Shown: positions 16,697 to 26,675, numbered from the stretch's first letter. The stretch: 57,622 nt of DNA from JBOHTO01 sp050733695 (GCA_050733695.1 JBOHTO010000111.1:1-57622); one strand, 5' to 3'. Made by a program: numbers and translations. Notes: generated by a model not told the origin, from the letters alone.

Positions 16697-18724
16697 GTGC
16701 CTTCCAACGATACCGCTACCACCCTGTCACTCGAAGAGCTGTGCATCAACACCGTTCGCACGCTGTCGATGGATGCCGTGCAGCGTGCGGGTTCCGGGCA
16801 TCCGGGCACGCCGATGGCCCTTGCGCCGCTCGGCTATGCGCTCTTTCACAGGCACATGGTGCACAACCCGGCCAACCCGGCATGGCCGAACCGCGACCGA
16901 TTCGTTCTGTCGTGCGGTCACGCGTCCATGCTCCTCTACTCACTGCTCTATCTCACCGGGTATGGACTCACGCTCGATGACCTGAAGCAATTCCGGCAAT
17001 GGGGCAGCCGGACGCCGGGTCATCCCGAGCATGGATTCGCACCCGGGGTGGAGACCACGACGGGCCCGCTCGGCCAGGGCTTCGGCAACGCCGTGGGAAT
17101 GGCGGCCGCCGAGGCACACCTCGCTGCGTTGTTCAACCGGGAAGGACACGAGATCATCGACCACCGGACGTATTTCATCGTGAGCGATGGCGACCTGATG
17201 GAGGGCATTTCGCACGAGGCCGCGTCGTTCGCCGGGCATATGAAGCTGCACAAGCTCATTGGATTCTACGATGACAACGGCATCACGATCGACGGCTCGA
17301 CCGCGCTAACGTACAGTGATGACACGGCGATGCGCTTCGAGGGCTATGGCTGGCACGTGCAGCGCGTCAACGACGTGAAGGATCTTGCGGCACTCGATAT
17401 TGCCATCGAAACGGCAGGGAACGAACGGGATCGTCCGTCGCTCGTCGTCGTGCGCACGCACATCGGCTACGGGAGCCCCAACCGCGTGGACACGGCGAAA
17501 GCGCATGGTGAGCCGCTCGGAGTGGAGGAAGTGAAGCTCACGAAGGAGAACCTTGGCTGGCCTGTCATGGAGCCCTTTCACGTGCCGGACGAAGCACTCG
17601 CACACTGGCGCGAGGCGCGTGAGCGGGGTGCCGAACTCGAGAGCGAGTGGAAGTCACGGCTCTCCCGCTATGCGGCTGCTTTCCCGGCGGAGGCTGCGGA
17701 GCTCGAGCGCCGGCTCCAAGGCACCCTTCCCCGGGACTGGGAATCGGCGCTGCCGTCGTTCACGGCGACGAATGGAAGCATGGCATCTCGCGCGGCTTCC
17801 GGTACTGCACTCAACGCGATAGCCAGCCGTATCCCGGAACTTGCGGGCGGTTCCGCTGACCTCAGCGGATCAACCAACACGACCATCAAGGATGCAGGGT
17901 CGTTCTCGGCAGACGACTACGCGGGCCGCAACTTTCATTTCGGCGTCCGCGAGCACGCGATGGGAGCGATCATGAACGGAATGTCATTGCACGGAGGTGT
18001 GATACCGTTCGGCGGGACCTTCCTGATCTTCAGTGACTACATGCGCCCCGCCATTCGTCTGGCGGCGATCATGGAACGCCACGTCATCTACGTCTTCACG
18101 CACGACTCCATCGGGCTGGGTGAAGACGGCCCCACGCACCAGCCGATCGAGCAGTTGACGGCGCTGCGCTGCATCCCCGGACTCACCGTGATCCGGCCGG
18201 CCGATGCGAGTGAGACGGTGGAGGCATGGCGCCTCGCGATGCTCACGGCACACGGGCCTGTCGCCCTGGTGCTCACCAGACAGAAGCTCGGCTTCATCGA
18301 TCGCGAGAGATACAGCCCCGCGAGCGGCGTCGAGCGGGGCGCGTACGTGCTGGCAGAGGCCGGCCGTGACGGTGACTCGCCGCCGGCCGTGGTGATCATG
18401 TCGAGCGGCTCCGAGGTCGCGCTCGCCCTCGACGCTCGCGAGCGCCTCGAAGCCGCGGGCATCCCGACGCGCGTCGTCAGCATGCCGAGCCACGAGATAT
18501 TCGGGGCGCAGCCGGCGAGTTACCAGCTCAGCGTACTTGGGGATGATGTCCCTCGCGTCGCGATCGAGGCTGGGCATCCGATGTCGTGGCAGCGCTGGAT
18601 GGGTGCACGCGGGGTCGTCCTGGGGCTGGAACGTTTCGGCGCGTCGGCTCCGTACGAGCGGCTGTACGAGGAGCTCGGGCTCACTGTCGACCGGCTTGTA
18701 GCCGAGGCGAAGAAACTCGTGTAG
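16697..18724 (+). CDS. tkt: Transketolase
   Basis: This 675-residue thiamine-diphosphate enzyme interconverts sugar phosphates in the non-oxidative pentose phosphate pathway. The N-terminal PP domain has VQRAGSGHPGTPMALAPLGY, the TTGPLGQGFGNAVGMA loop and the thiamine/Mg motif SDGDLMEGISHEAASFAGH through YDDNGITIDG. The Pyr domain has FHFGVREHAMGAIMNGM (catalytic Glu) and THDSIGLGEDGPTHQPIEQL. The length is normal. The start is a GTG at 16697, with no strong ribosome-binding site. The 16437-16696 upstream region has no recognisable gene and holds the promoter. Confidence 0.96.
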   Translation: MPSNDTATTLSLEELCINTVRTLSMDAVQRAGSGHPGTPMALAPLGYALFHRHMVHNPANPAWPNRDRFVLSCGHASMLLYSLLYLTGYGLTLDDLKQFRQWGSRTPGHPEHGFAPGVETTTGPLGQGFGNAVGMAAAEAHLAALFNREGHEIIDHRTYFIVSDGDLMEGISHEAASFAGHMKLHKLIGFYDDNGITIDGSTALTYSDDTAMRFEGYGWHVQRVNDVKDLAALDIAIETAGNERDRPSLVVVRTHIGYGSPNRVDTAKAHGEPLGVEEVKLTKENLGWPVMEPFHVPDEALAHWREARERGAELESEWKSRLSRYAAAFPAEAAELERRLQGTLPRDWESALPSFTATNGSMASRAASGTALNAIASRIPELAGGSADLSGSTNTTIKDAGSFSADDYAGRNFHFGVREHAMGAIMNGMSLHGGVIPFGGTFLIFSDYMRPAIRLAAIMERHVIYVFTHDSIGLGEDGPTHQPIEQLTALRCIPGLTVIRPADASETVEAWRLAMLTAHGPVALVLTRQKLGFIDRERYSPASGVERGAYVLAEAGRDGDSPPAVVIMSSGSEVALALDARERLEAAGIPTRVVSMPSHEIFGAQPASYQLSVLGDDVPRVAIEAGHPMSWQRWMGARGVVLGLERFGASAPYERLYEELGLTVDRLVAEAKKLV

Positions 18725-18856
18725 ATACCGGGAAATTCGCTCTGTCTCGCGCTGCGCCCGCAGTTGCGCGGGACGTTCCTGCATCGTCTCTGACTATCAG
18801 CCGTGCCAGTGCAAAAGCGCTTCCCCGCCTGCACCGGCCGGTGCCACGATTCCTGA

Positions 18857-20947
18857 ATGTCAGCGACGACCGTTCTCCTCTACACAACGCTTGTTGTCCA
18901 GGCCGCCGGCGCGTTGCTCACCGCCGGCGTGCTGTTCAGCTTCCACATCCATTACCGGAAGCACTTCCTGCTGGACTGGACACGGAGCTGGATCGCACTG
19001 GCTGTGATGCTCATCACAGGGACCGCGGGCCTGCTGTTCGTCAGCGGCGATCCGCTCGCGCACCCGTACCGTATCGCAGCCTCGGTGATCGCCACTGTCG
19101 CGGGCTACATGCACGTGGGCTGGCTCCTGCTCGGCACGCATCACCTCGCACATAGCAGGGGCGTATCGCGCAGAACCGGACGGCGGATACTCGCAGGGCT
19201 GGTCCTGGCCGGAGTCATCGCCGCGCTGGCGTTCGTGTGGATTCCCGGTGCGGGTGAGTACCGCTTCTTCACGCGGATAGGGATCCGATCGCTGGTCAGC
19301 GGCGTAGCGTTCGTTATCGCCGCGACCGGATTGCGCCACGCGCAGCGCGGGGGCACCGCGGGGGGCCTCGGCTATCGGCTGCTGGCCGTGGCGTTCGTCG
19401 CCTACGCCGTATCCCAGTTTCACCTGTTCGTCGTGGCAGGCATTCTTGTCGCCACGGGGACGCTGGTATCCTACGCCCCGTTTCTGGGGCTTGTCGACTT
19501 TCTGCTCCAGTTCACCATGTCTCTCGGGATGGTGATCTGGCTGCTGGAAGGTGAGCGAACCGCAACGATCGACGCCGCCGAGCAGTTCCATCATCTCGCC
19601 TACCACGACGTACTGACGGATCTCCCGAACCGTCAACTGTTCCTCGATCGCCTTGATCTCGCAATCCATCACGCGCATCGGGAGGGGCACCAGCTTGCTG
19701 TCTTCTTTCTCGATCTCGACCGTTTCAAGCTGATCAACGATTCGCTCGGCCACGGGGTTGGCGATCGCCTGCTCAGGCTCGTCGGCGCCCGGATGAAGGG
19801 CCTCCTGCGGGAGGACGACACGATATCGCGCTTCGGCGGCGACGAGTTCACGATCCTCACGCCTCTCATGAAGCGCGACGATGATGCAATCACGGTGGCG
19901 CGCAAGATCAGGGATGCGATACAGGCGCCGTTCAGCGTGGACGGTCACGAACTGTTCATCACGACGAGCATCGGGATCAGCATGTACCCGGCGGATGGTG
20001 ACGAGCCCGAAGCGCTTCTCAGTGCCGCCGATGCAGCGATGTATCGGGCGAAGGGGCAGGGCCGTGACACGTTCCAGCTCTACACGGCGACGATGAACGA
20101 ACGCGCGCTGGAACAGCTCAAACTGGAAAATGCGCTCCGCAAGGCCGTGGCCAACGATGAATTCGCCGTGTACTATCAACCGATCGTCGACCTCGCGAGC
20201 GGCAGGATAGTGACGATGGAAACGGTCCTGCGCTGGCGGCATCCGGAGCGCGGATTGCTCCGACCGGACGACTTCATGGAACTGGCGGAAGCGAGCGGCC
20301 TGATCGTGCCGATTGGCGAATGGGTTCTGCGCGCGACCTGCGCGCAGACGCGTACCTGGCACTCGCTCGGGCACACGGGTCTGCGCGCCGCAGTCAACAT
20401 CTCCGTGCGCCAGCTTCAGCAGCGGGATTTCGCGCAGATCGTGTCGCGCATCCTGGAGCAGTCGGGCATACCTGCTGCCGCACTGGAGCTCGAGATCACC
20501 GAGAGCATCGCGACGGGAAGCACGGATGATACAGTGAACAAGCTCCGTGAGCTGAAGGCACTTGGTGTCCGCATATCCATCGATGACTTCGGGACAGGGT
20601 ACTCGTCGCTCAGCGCGTTGCGGCTCTTCCCCGTGGATTCGCTCAAGATCGACCAGTCGTTTGTGCGTGACCTGACGACCGATGCGGATGATGCCGCGAT
20701 CGCGACAGCGGTGATTGCCCTTGCGCACAGCCTGCGCCTCACGGTCATCGCCGAGGGTGTGGAGACGCCGGAGCAGCTCGCATTCCTCAGGGAGCATGGA
20801 TGCGATACGTGGCAGGGTTACCTGTTCGCGATGCCGGCGCCGGCGGGCCAGTGCGACGAACTGCTCGCCCGGGCAGCGGGGATGACGGGCGTGTCCGCGC
20901 CGCGCGGAATTGGCAGGGTGAGGACGGGGGAGCGGAAGAAGGTGTAG
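18857..20947 (+). CDS. Membrane-anchored GGDEF-EAL cyclic-di-GMP enzyme
   Basis: This 696-residue protein begins with about seven transmembrane helices (residues 5-235), an uncharacterised membrane sensor. The GGDEF domain has DVLTDLPNRQLFLDRL and an intact RFGGDEF active site. The EAL domain has VYYQPIVDL, NISVRQLQ, ELEITES, IDDFGTGYSSL (metal-binding Asp pair), PVDSLKID and VIAEGVET. The signature EAL triplet reads ETV in METVLRW, keeping the catalytic Glu. Both diguanylate cyclase and phosphodiesterase activity are therefore possible. No I-site RxxD is evident just before GGDEF, so product inhibition may be absent. It lies 132 bp after transketolase on the same strand. Confidence 0.93.
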   Translation: MSATTVLLYTTLVVQAAGALLTAGVLFSFHIHYRKHFLLDWTRSWIALAVMLITGTAGLLFVSGDPLAHPYRIAASVIATVAGYMHVGWLLLGTHHLAHSRGVSRRTGRRILAGLVLAGVIAALAFVWIPGAGEYRFFTRIGIRSLVSGVAFVIAATGLRHAQRGGTAGGLGYRLLAVAFVAYAVSQFHLFVVAGILVATGTLVSYAPFLGLVDFLLQFTMSLGMVIWLLEGERTATIDAAEQFHHLAYHDVLTDLPNRQLFLDRLDLAIHHAHREGHQLAVFFLDLDRFKLINDSLGHGVGDRLLRLVGARMKGLLREDDTISRFGGDEFTILTPLMKRDDDAITVARKIRDAIQAPFSVDGHELFITTSIGISMYPADGDEPEALLSAADAAMYRAKGQGRDTFQLYTATMNERALEQLKLENALRKAVANDEFAVYYQPIVDLASGRIVTMETVLRWRHPERGLLRPDDFMELAEASGLIVPIGEWVLRATCAQTRTWHSLGHTGLRAAVNISVRQLQQRDFAQIVSRILEQSGIPAAALELEITESIATGSTDDTVNKLRELKALGVRISIDDFGTGYSSLSALRLFPVDSLKIDQSFVRDLTTDADDAAIATAVIALAHSLRLTVIAEGVETPEQLAFLREHGCDTWQGYLFAMPAPAGQCDELLARAAGMTGVSAPRGIGRVRTGERKKV

Positions 20948-20989
20948 CCTGTCTGGCGTCTGTACAGTTCGTATGCTGTGACTGTACAA

Positions 20990-21010
20990 TCGAATGGAGG
21001 TGCCATTCGA
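20990..21010. terminator. Possible terminator hairpin after the GGDEF-EAL gene
   Basis: tcgaatgg and ccattcga form a perfect 8-bp stem around a 5-base loop, 43 bp downstream of the stop. There is no T tract, so factor-independent termination is uncertain. Two tgtaca elements lie just upstream (about 20960 and 20982). Confidence 0.35.
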
Positions 21011-21114
21011 GATACGTAATCGGATCTTCGCGCCGGGTAGCCAGGCTGGAGGCGAAGGGCCGTGACGCCGGCATGCCGCCACGTGACCCTCACCCCCGAT
21101 CACGTCGGGCCGGG

Positions 21115-21175
21115 GTCAGGTCTTGTTTTGCAACATCCAACTGCCGCAAGCCGCGGCGTCAGGTCCTGTTTTGCA
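21115..21175. repeat. 18-bp direct repeat pair
   Basis: gtcaggtcttgttttgca (21115-21132) recurs with one mismatch at 21158-21175, a 43-bp spacing. The T-rich core stands out from the GC-rich background. It lies between convergent genes. The remaining bases of the 265-bp gap show no gene. Confidence 0.7.
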
Positions 21176-21212
21176 GGCGCGGGCTTTCTACATCCGTCGC
21201 GCGTGAGGTTCT

Positions 21213-22169
21213 CTACGGCGACGCCGGCACGACCGACACGCTGACCGTGTCGCTGATCGGCTCCAGGGTCGAGGTGGCGGTGATCGTCACGACGCCCGGC
21301 AGGATGCCCGTAACTGTCCCGTCTGCATCCACTGTTGCGATAAGCTCGTTGCTGCTTGCCCATGTGACCGCGCGGGCTGTCAGTGTTTGGCCGTTGGCCG
21401 CCTTGAGGGTTGCCGTGAGCTGAACGGTTCCGCCCACCTCTACCGCTGCGGGGTCCGGCGTCACTTCGATACTCGTGGCCGGACGGCGAGCGAGTGTGAT
21501 CGTCGATGTGTCTGCCCTGTTGTCGGCACCAACGTGGAAGACGAGCTGGAACGTCCCGCTCGAGTCCTTTGCTGTCACTGTGCCGTTGCTGGACACGGTT
21601 ATCCTCGTCGCCTGGGCGGCATCCGCATCCACGAAGAAGAACTGGACGTCGCGCAACGATCCGCGGCTCGAAGGAAAGCAGTTGCAGTACACGGTGTCGC
21701 CGTCGGCCGTTATCGCCACGGCGGTGAACTTGAACACGTCGCCGGGGAACAGCGTCTTCGTCTCCGGCGTGAGCGACACGATCTCGGCCGGGTGCCCTGT
21801 CACGGTGACCGTTATCTGCTCCGTCTGCACCTGATCGTCGAACGGGTCCTGATAGGTGACCGTGATTATCGCGGTTCCACCGCTGATGCCCCTGATGTCA
21901 GCCGAACTGCTGCTGCTGACCGACGTAACGGTGGCGATGGTGATATCGCTGCTGGCGTACGAGAACCTCGTGTTGGGCAGTTGCGTGCCGCGGATCGTCT
22001 CCGTGACCGTTGGCGTGATCCTGATGGTCGTATCCTGCCCGACAGTTATCGCGTTCTGAGCGACGGAGAGCTCAACGTTGTAATCCTCGGGCTGCGATGG
22101 CGCGTCGGTCTCGAAACAGCCGACACCGGCTGTCGCAGCGAGGAACAGGGAAACAATCTGAAGTCGCAT
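21213..22169 (-). CDS. Ig-like (BIG2) domain lipoprotein
   Basis: The protein is 318 residues from the ATG at 22169 (MRLQIV). The signal ends SLFLAATAGVGC, giving a lipidated N-terminus. The rest is beta-rich with repeated Thr/Val strands. The last 90 residues form a BIG2-type domain (TSIEVTPDPAAVEVGGTVQL through GTVTGILPGVVTITA). A second Ig-like unit is likely at about 35-125, with a less clear one between. CNC in the middle is the only other Cys cluster. The gene follows susD by 47 bp on the same strand, so it is probably a surface accessory of that uptake system. This placement is inference. Confidence 0.8.
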   Translation of the reverse strand: MRLQIVSLFLAATAGVGCFETDAPSQPEDYNVELSVAQNAITVGQDTTIRITPTVTETIRGTQLPNTRFSYASSDITIATVTSVSSSSSADIRGISGGTAIITVTYQDPFDDQVQTEQITVTVTGHPAEIVSLTPETKTLFPGDVFKFTAVAITADGDTVYCNCFPSSRGSLRDVQFFFVDADAAQATRITVSSNGTVTAKDSSGTFQLVFHVGADNRADTSTITLARRPATSIEVTPDPAAVEVGGTVQLTATLKAANGQTLTARAVTWASSNELIATVDADGTVTGILPGVVTITATSTLEPISDTVSVSVVPASP

Positions 22170-22216
22170 GATCGCGGAAAGCTCCGGGTTGATGGCGAAT
22201 GATCTCTTCATCTGCA

Positions 22217-23545
22217 TCAACCGCATGGGTTGGCTGGATTGGCATCGCACTCCTGCTGTGGATACGGCAGGAATTCGATCACCGGCTCTACTGTCCGATC
22301 GGTTCCAAGGCGACGCGTGTCCTCCCAGCGCAGCCCCTGTTCGTACAATTCGTAGCGGCGCTCATACGCGATCTGGTCGAGGAGTTCGTCCTCGGTGTCC
22401 AGATCGCCGGCCGCAAGCGCCGCCAGCCCGGCCGCGGGCTCGAGTGCTGAAGGCGCTGCATCGGTGCGAACCGCGTTCACCAGGGCGGCGGCCTCCGCGA
22501 AGTCCCCCTGACGCGTGAGTGCCTCCGCCTTGATGAGCTTCATCTCGTCCGGAAGGTACAACGGATAGGGGGCATCGCCCGAGGAGTACTCGTTGAGCGG
22601 GAGAAGCAGCGAATCGGGATTGCCAACGATCGGATCCTCATCCACCTGGACCCAGAATGCAGGTCGATCATCGCCGGGTTCTGCCTCGTCCACGAAGCTC
22701 TCGAGTGCAAAGACGTATTGCAACTGGAACGCGAGGTTCTCGATGGGATTGCGATCGGGCGTCGGGTACGCCAGCGATGACAGCACGCTCGGATCCACAC
22801 GGTCCGCCGCCGCAATCGCGTTCGCGTAATCGCCGTCGAACAGGTAATAACGCGCAAGCAGGGCATCGATCGTGTTGCGCAGATCGATACCGTCGCCGAG
22901 GACGCGGCTGCGGAAGCCGGCGAGATCGACATCGGGCACGCTGGCGATGTCGGATCGCGCCTCTTCGAGAAGCGAGATGGCCGTTGCTAGTACGGCCGAG
23001 CGTGGTTCGGGCAGCGGCGCTTCCACGCTGACATCTATGGGCGCTTCCTCGTAGTTGAGGTAGAGCTGTCCGTACGCCATGCCCTTGAAGAGATGGGCAA
23101 GGGACGTGATCCCCGCCTGGAGGCCGGCACCTGCCCCGACGTTCCCGACGCCGGAAAGCAGCGTATTGGCTGACCGGATGACCCTGTAGGAGGAGGAGAA
23201 CGGCGCCTCGACGACTCCGAAACCGGGATCGATCGATGACGGCGGGCCCGTCACGAGAACCTGGTACGATATCAGCGAGCGTGTTCTGGTTCCCCACTCG
23301 TCCGTCAGCAGGGAGTTCGGAACCAGATAGTCCTCCACGGAGGCCGCATACTGGTCCTGCATGCCGACGGCAAGGGCGATAACTCCATCGATGCTCGACA
23401 GCACCTCCTGCTCCGTCGGGGCATTCGGGTTGTCGAGGTCCAGCTCACAGGCTCCGGCTGTCGCAAGAGCAATCAGCATCACTCCCGCTCGCAATGCGCG
23501 GCGAAGCCGGGCGGCGGCGGCGGTGGCCATTCGTGGTCTCGTCAT
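22217..23545 (-). CDS. SusD/RagB-family outer-membrane lipoprotein
   Basis: The protein is 442 residues from the ATG at 23545, 13 bp after the SusC stop. The signal peptide ends LIALATAGAC, with lipidation at Cys. The body is the helical, TPR-rich SusD fold. Recognisable family features are LDNPNAPT near the N-terminus, AHLFKGMAYGQLY and DALLARYYLFDGDYANAIAAAD (TPR-like), YPLYLPDEMKLIKAEAL, and the C-terminal ERRYELYEQGLRWEDTRRLG. SusD proteins lie over the SusC barrel and capture substrate. The substrate here (glycan or peptide) cannot be told, as no glycosidase gene is adjacent. Confidence 0.9.
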   Translation of the reverse strand: MTRPRMATAAAARLRRALRAGVMLIALATAGACELDLDNPNAPTEQEVLSSIDGVIALAVGMQDQYAASVEDYLVPNSLLTDEWGTRTRSLISYQVLVTGPPSSIDPGFGVVEAPFSSSYRVIRSANTLLSGVGNVGAGAGLQAGITSLAHLFKGMAYGQLYLNYEEAPIDVSVEAPLPEPRSAVLATAISLLEEARSDIASVPDVDLAGFRSRVLGDGIDLRNTIDALLARYYLFDGDYANAIAAADRVDPSVLSSLAYPTPDRNPIENLAFQLQYVFALESFVDEAEPGDDRPAFWVQVDEDPIVGNPDSLLLPLNEYSSGDAPYPLYLPDEMKLIKAEALTRQGDFAEAAALVNAVRTDAAPSALEPAAGLAALAAGDLDTEDELLDQIAYERRYELYEQGLRWEDTRRLGTDRTVEPVIEFLPYPQQECDANPANPCG

Positions 23546-23558
23546 CGCTGTCGCGCCT

Positions 23559-26500
23559 CTAGAAGTTGAAAGTCGCACTGAACGTGAACTGCCGCGGCAA
23601 CGGTGTGGTCGCGAAATCCACTCCGCGCGAGACCGTATTGGCGGAGAACAGATTGATTTCCGGATCAAGTCCGCGGTAATCTGTCCAGGTGTACAGGTTG
23701 CGCCCGGCGACCCGCAGTGTGATCGCATCGGTACCCAGTGCCTGGATGAAAGGCTGGTTCAGCCGGTACGAGAGCGCCACCTCGCGCAGCTTCACGTAGC
23801 TGCCGTCCTCTATGTATTCCTCGTAGATGAGACTGCGCCCGTTCGGGTTGAGCGTGAACGTCCGTGAAGCGGTATCGCCTGTAGCCTCTAGTGCGGTGAT
23901 CGCGTCGGCACCGAAGAGCTCACTGATCCGGCGGCTGAAGTTGGCCACGTCGTTGCCGAAGCGGCCGTCGAGCAGCACGCTCAGCTCGATGTTCCTTCCG
24001 ATCTCCAGCGTGTTGCTGAACGCAGCCGTGAAGTCCGGATTGGGATCGCCAATGATCCGCCGGGAATTGGCAATCGTCGTCACCCCGTTCACGACAATGG
24101 TGTCGCGTCCCCTGAGTGGCAGGCCGCGAGCATCGTAGGCGACATCGCCATTCGCGTCACGAGCATACGTACCGCCGTAGAAGACGCCGATCGGCTGTCC
24201 GACTATCACCGCATTCAGATAGTCGAAGGTCAGGGTGTCGGTGGCGGTCACCAGTTCCTGGATCTCGTTCCGATTTGCCGAATAGATGAGCCGCGACCGC
24301 CAGGTCAGATCGCCGGTGCTGAGATTCACCGTGTTGAGCGCTACTTCCACGCCCTTGTTCGACAGTTCGCCGATGTTCTGGAACTGGAGCTGGAAGCCGC
24401 GGCTTGGAGGCAATGGAACGCCGAGCACGAGGTCCGTGGTCTTTTTGTCGTAGTAGGTGAACTCGAGCTGTGCCCGGTCCTCGAACATCCCGAGGTCGAA
24501 CCCGAACTCGTACTCACGCTGGCGCTCCGGCTTGAGATTGGCGTTGCCGGCTATGCTGCTCGGTATGAGCCCTGCCAGTCCGCTGAACGCGACGTCAACG
24601 TAGTTGTCGAAGCGCGTGTACACGCCGGGTGGCTGCCCACCGGTCTGGCCGTAAGCCGCGCGCAGGCGCAGGGAGCTCACAGTCTCGCCCGCGAGGTCCT
24701 GCCAGAAAGGTGCTTCGCCAAGGATGTACGAGATGCTCGCCCGCGGGAACATCTGCACGCGCTCGGCCTCGCCGAACGCCGAGGATGCATCCCAGTTGAC
24801 ACCGCCTGTGAGGTACAACTGCTCGTTGATGCTGAGGCGCTCCTCGATGTACGCACCTACCGTGTGGAGCTCCGTTATCCCCTGTGATGCGAACTGCGTG
24901 GCTCCGCTCACCAGATTCGTACCCGGCGGAAGATCTCCCGCCGCTGCACGAATCGACTCACTTCGGTCCGACGTATAGCGGAATCCGACCGCTGAATTCA
25001 GTCCGAATGTCGTGGATGGATCCCACACATGGGTCGCGGTGAGGTCGTTGTTGAAGAGCCGGGAGAAGTTGACCGGGGCCTGGACGGAACCGCCAAAGTT
25101 GGGACCGGTGGAGAGAGGCGGCTGGAAGTAGCGCGCCTCGCGCCGATAATCATCGATCCCGACGAGGTAACGCAGGGTGACGCTCTCCAGCGGACGCGCC
25201 GATGCCTCGAAACTCCCGATGAAGCGCGTCACGTTCTCCGGTGCCTCGAAGGAATTGAGAACCGTGAACGGGTTCGGGCCGAGAACCGGGTTGTACGGGA
25301 AGCGTCCGAGATTCGCATCGAACGACGGGTCGAACGATGTCGGCGTGAAGATGATGCTCGTGAGCACGCCCTGCGTCTGCTCACCCTCCGGTATGAAATG
25401 CGACTCCGACTGGATGTATCCGGCGCGCGCCGTGATATCGAGCTTGCTGCCCAACTGCTGCGAAAGGTTCGCCCGGAAGTTGAGACGCTCATAATCGCTC
25501 GAGCGGATGATTCCCTCTTCGGTCTCGAAGCCGCCGGACACGTAGAAGGTCGTGCCACCCGTGCCACCCGAGACCGCAAGCCGGTTGCTGGTAGTGATGC
25601 CGGTACGGAAGATCTCGTCCTGGATGTCGAACCGCTCCACGGGATCGCCCACGGCGTCGGCAGGTCCGAAAAGAACATCGGTGAAGGTCGCGAAAGGCAC
25701 GGTGTTCAGGTCGTACGTGTCCGGCGTCCGGTTCATCCCGACCTCGGTCGTGTACGTCACCCGCGTATCGCCGGAGCGACCCTGCTTGGTGAAGATCTGG
25801 ATGACACCGTTATTGGCACGCGAGCCGTACAGCGCCGCTGCCGCTGCTCCCTTGAGTATTTCGATGCGATCGACGTTGTCGGGGTCGATGTCGGCGAGCC
25901 GGTTTGTCAGCGCCGCACCACCACGCGTGGCGTTGGCACCGATGCTGATCAGCGCCTCGGAGCTGTTATCGATGATCACGCCATCGATTACATACAGCGG
26001 CTCCGCGCCGCCAAGGATGGAATTCGTCCCGCGCAGCCGGATGCTCACACCGCCGCCCGGCTGGCCCGAGTTCTCCGAGATCACGGCTCCTGGCACCTTG
26101 CCCTGCAGCGCCTGGTCGATCGCCACGGCACCCGGCGCCTCACTCACCGCCTCGCCCGCGATCGACTCGATCGTGTTACCGAGTACCCTTCGCTCGGCGG
26201 GCGCGCCGGTCCCGGTGACAACCACTTCCTCCAGCGTCACCGCATTGGGGCGCAACGTGAAATCGACGTTCATCGTTGCCCCGCCTGCGAGGGTCACTGT
26301 CTGCTGCGACGACGTGAAGCCGAGGCGGCGAACGACAACGGTCTGACTGCCTGCCGGGACCAGCGCGATGACGTACTGGCCGCTGTCACCGGTGGCCGCG
26401 CCGAGCAGTGTTCCTTCGATCATTACCTGTGCATCGGTGATCGGCGCGCCGCTCGAGGCTTCGGTCACGTGCCCGCGGACGGTTCCGGTCTGCTGGGCAC

Positions 26501-26564
26501 CGAGTGCAGCAGGCGCGACGGCCAACGCGAGGACGAGAAGTCGCCGCACATGGCGTGAATACAT
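23559..26564 (-). CDS. SusC/RagA-family TonB-dependent outer-membrane transporter
   Basis: The protein is 1001 residues from the ATG at 26564, with the strong ribosome-binding site ggaggaagc directly upstream. A signal peptide (LALAVAPAALGAQ) is followed by the carboxypeptidase-regulatory-like domain (TVRGHVTEASSGAPITDAQV). The plug carries the SusC hallmarks QALQGKVPGAVISENSGQPG, IRLRGTNSILGGAEPLYVIDG and ILKGAAAAALYGSRANNGVI. The barrel ends in the outer-membrane Phe (FTFSATFNF). It imports bound substrate using TonB energy and works with the SusD protein downstream. Readings upstream of 26564 lack a signal peptide. Confidence 0.95.
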   Translation of the reverse strand: MYSRHVRRLLVLALAVAPAALGAQQTGTVRGHVTEASSGAPITDAQVMIEGTLLGAATGDSGQYVIALVPAGSQTVVVRRLGFTSSQQTVTLAGGATMNVDFTLRPNAVTLEEVVVTGTGAPAERRVLGNTIESIAGEAVSEAPGAVAIDQALQGKVPGAVISENSGQPGGGVSIRLRGTNSILGGAEPLYVIDGVIIDNSSEALISIGANATRGGAALTNRLADIDPDNVDRIEILKGAAAAALYGSRANNGVIQIFTKQGRSGDTRVTYTTEVGMNRTPDTYDLNTVPFATFTDVLFGPADAVGDPVERFDIQDEIFRTGITTSNRLAVSGGTGGTTFYVSGGFETEEGIIRSSDYERLNFRANLSQQLGSKLDITARAGYIQSESHFIPEGEQTQGVLTSIIFTPTSFDPSFDANLGRFPYNPVLGPNPFTVLNSFEAPENVTRFIGSFEASARPLESVTLRYLVGIDDYRREARYFQPPLSTGPNFGGSVQAPVNFSRLFNNDLTATHVWDPSTTFGLNSAVGFRYTSDRSESIRAAAGDLPPGTNLVSGATQFASQGITELHTVGAYIEERLSINEQLYLTGGVNWDASSAFGEAERVQMFPRASISYILGEAPFWQDLAGETVSSLRLRAAYGQTGGQPPGVYTRFDNYVDVAFSGLAGLIPSSIAGNANLKPERQREYEFGFDLGMFEDRAQLEFTYYDKKTTDLVLGVPLPPSRGFQLQFQNIGELSNKGVEVALNTVNLSTGDLTWRSRLIYSANRNEIQELVTATDTLTFDYLNAVIVGQPIGVFYGGTYARDANGDVAYDARGLPLRGRDTIVVNGVTTIANSRRIIGDPNPDFTAAFSNTLEIGRNIELSVLLDGRFGNDVANFSRRISELFGADAITALEATGDTASRTFTLNPNGRSLIYEEYIEDGSYVKLREVALSYRLNQPFIQALGTDAITLRVAGRNLYTWTDYRGLDPEINLFSANTVSRGVDFATTPLPRQFTFSATFNF

Positions 26565-26646
26565 GCTTCCTCCAGAATGGCTCTTGAGCACGACAGGGAA
26601 CGTGGGGAGAGACTGCGAGTCGAGGCACGTGTGGTGAGAGACTGCA

Positions 26647-26675
26647 ATGCTGGGCACGGCGTCGCGGCATGTCAA
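26647..26675 (-). promoter_or_regulatory. Possible promoter of the susCD operon
   Basis: On the minus strand a consensus TTGACA (26675-26670) is followed, at 17 bp, by cagcat (26652-26647), which is a poor -10. It is placed about 80 bp upstream of the susC start. Only the -35 is convincing. Confidence 0.3.

Noticed and set aside
18860..21103. Minus-strand ORF of 747 codons
   Set aside because: It is the complement of the GGDEF-EAL gene, with no recognisable motif, and is an effect of high GC.
25029..26558. Plus-strand ORF of 509 codons
   Set aside because: It is antisense to the SusC plug and barrel. Composition is Arg/Val/Asp-rich as in other shadows.
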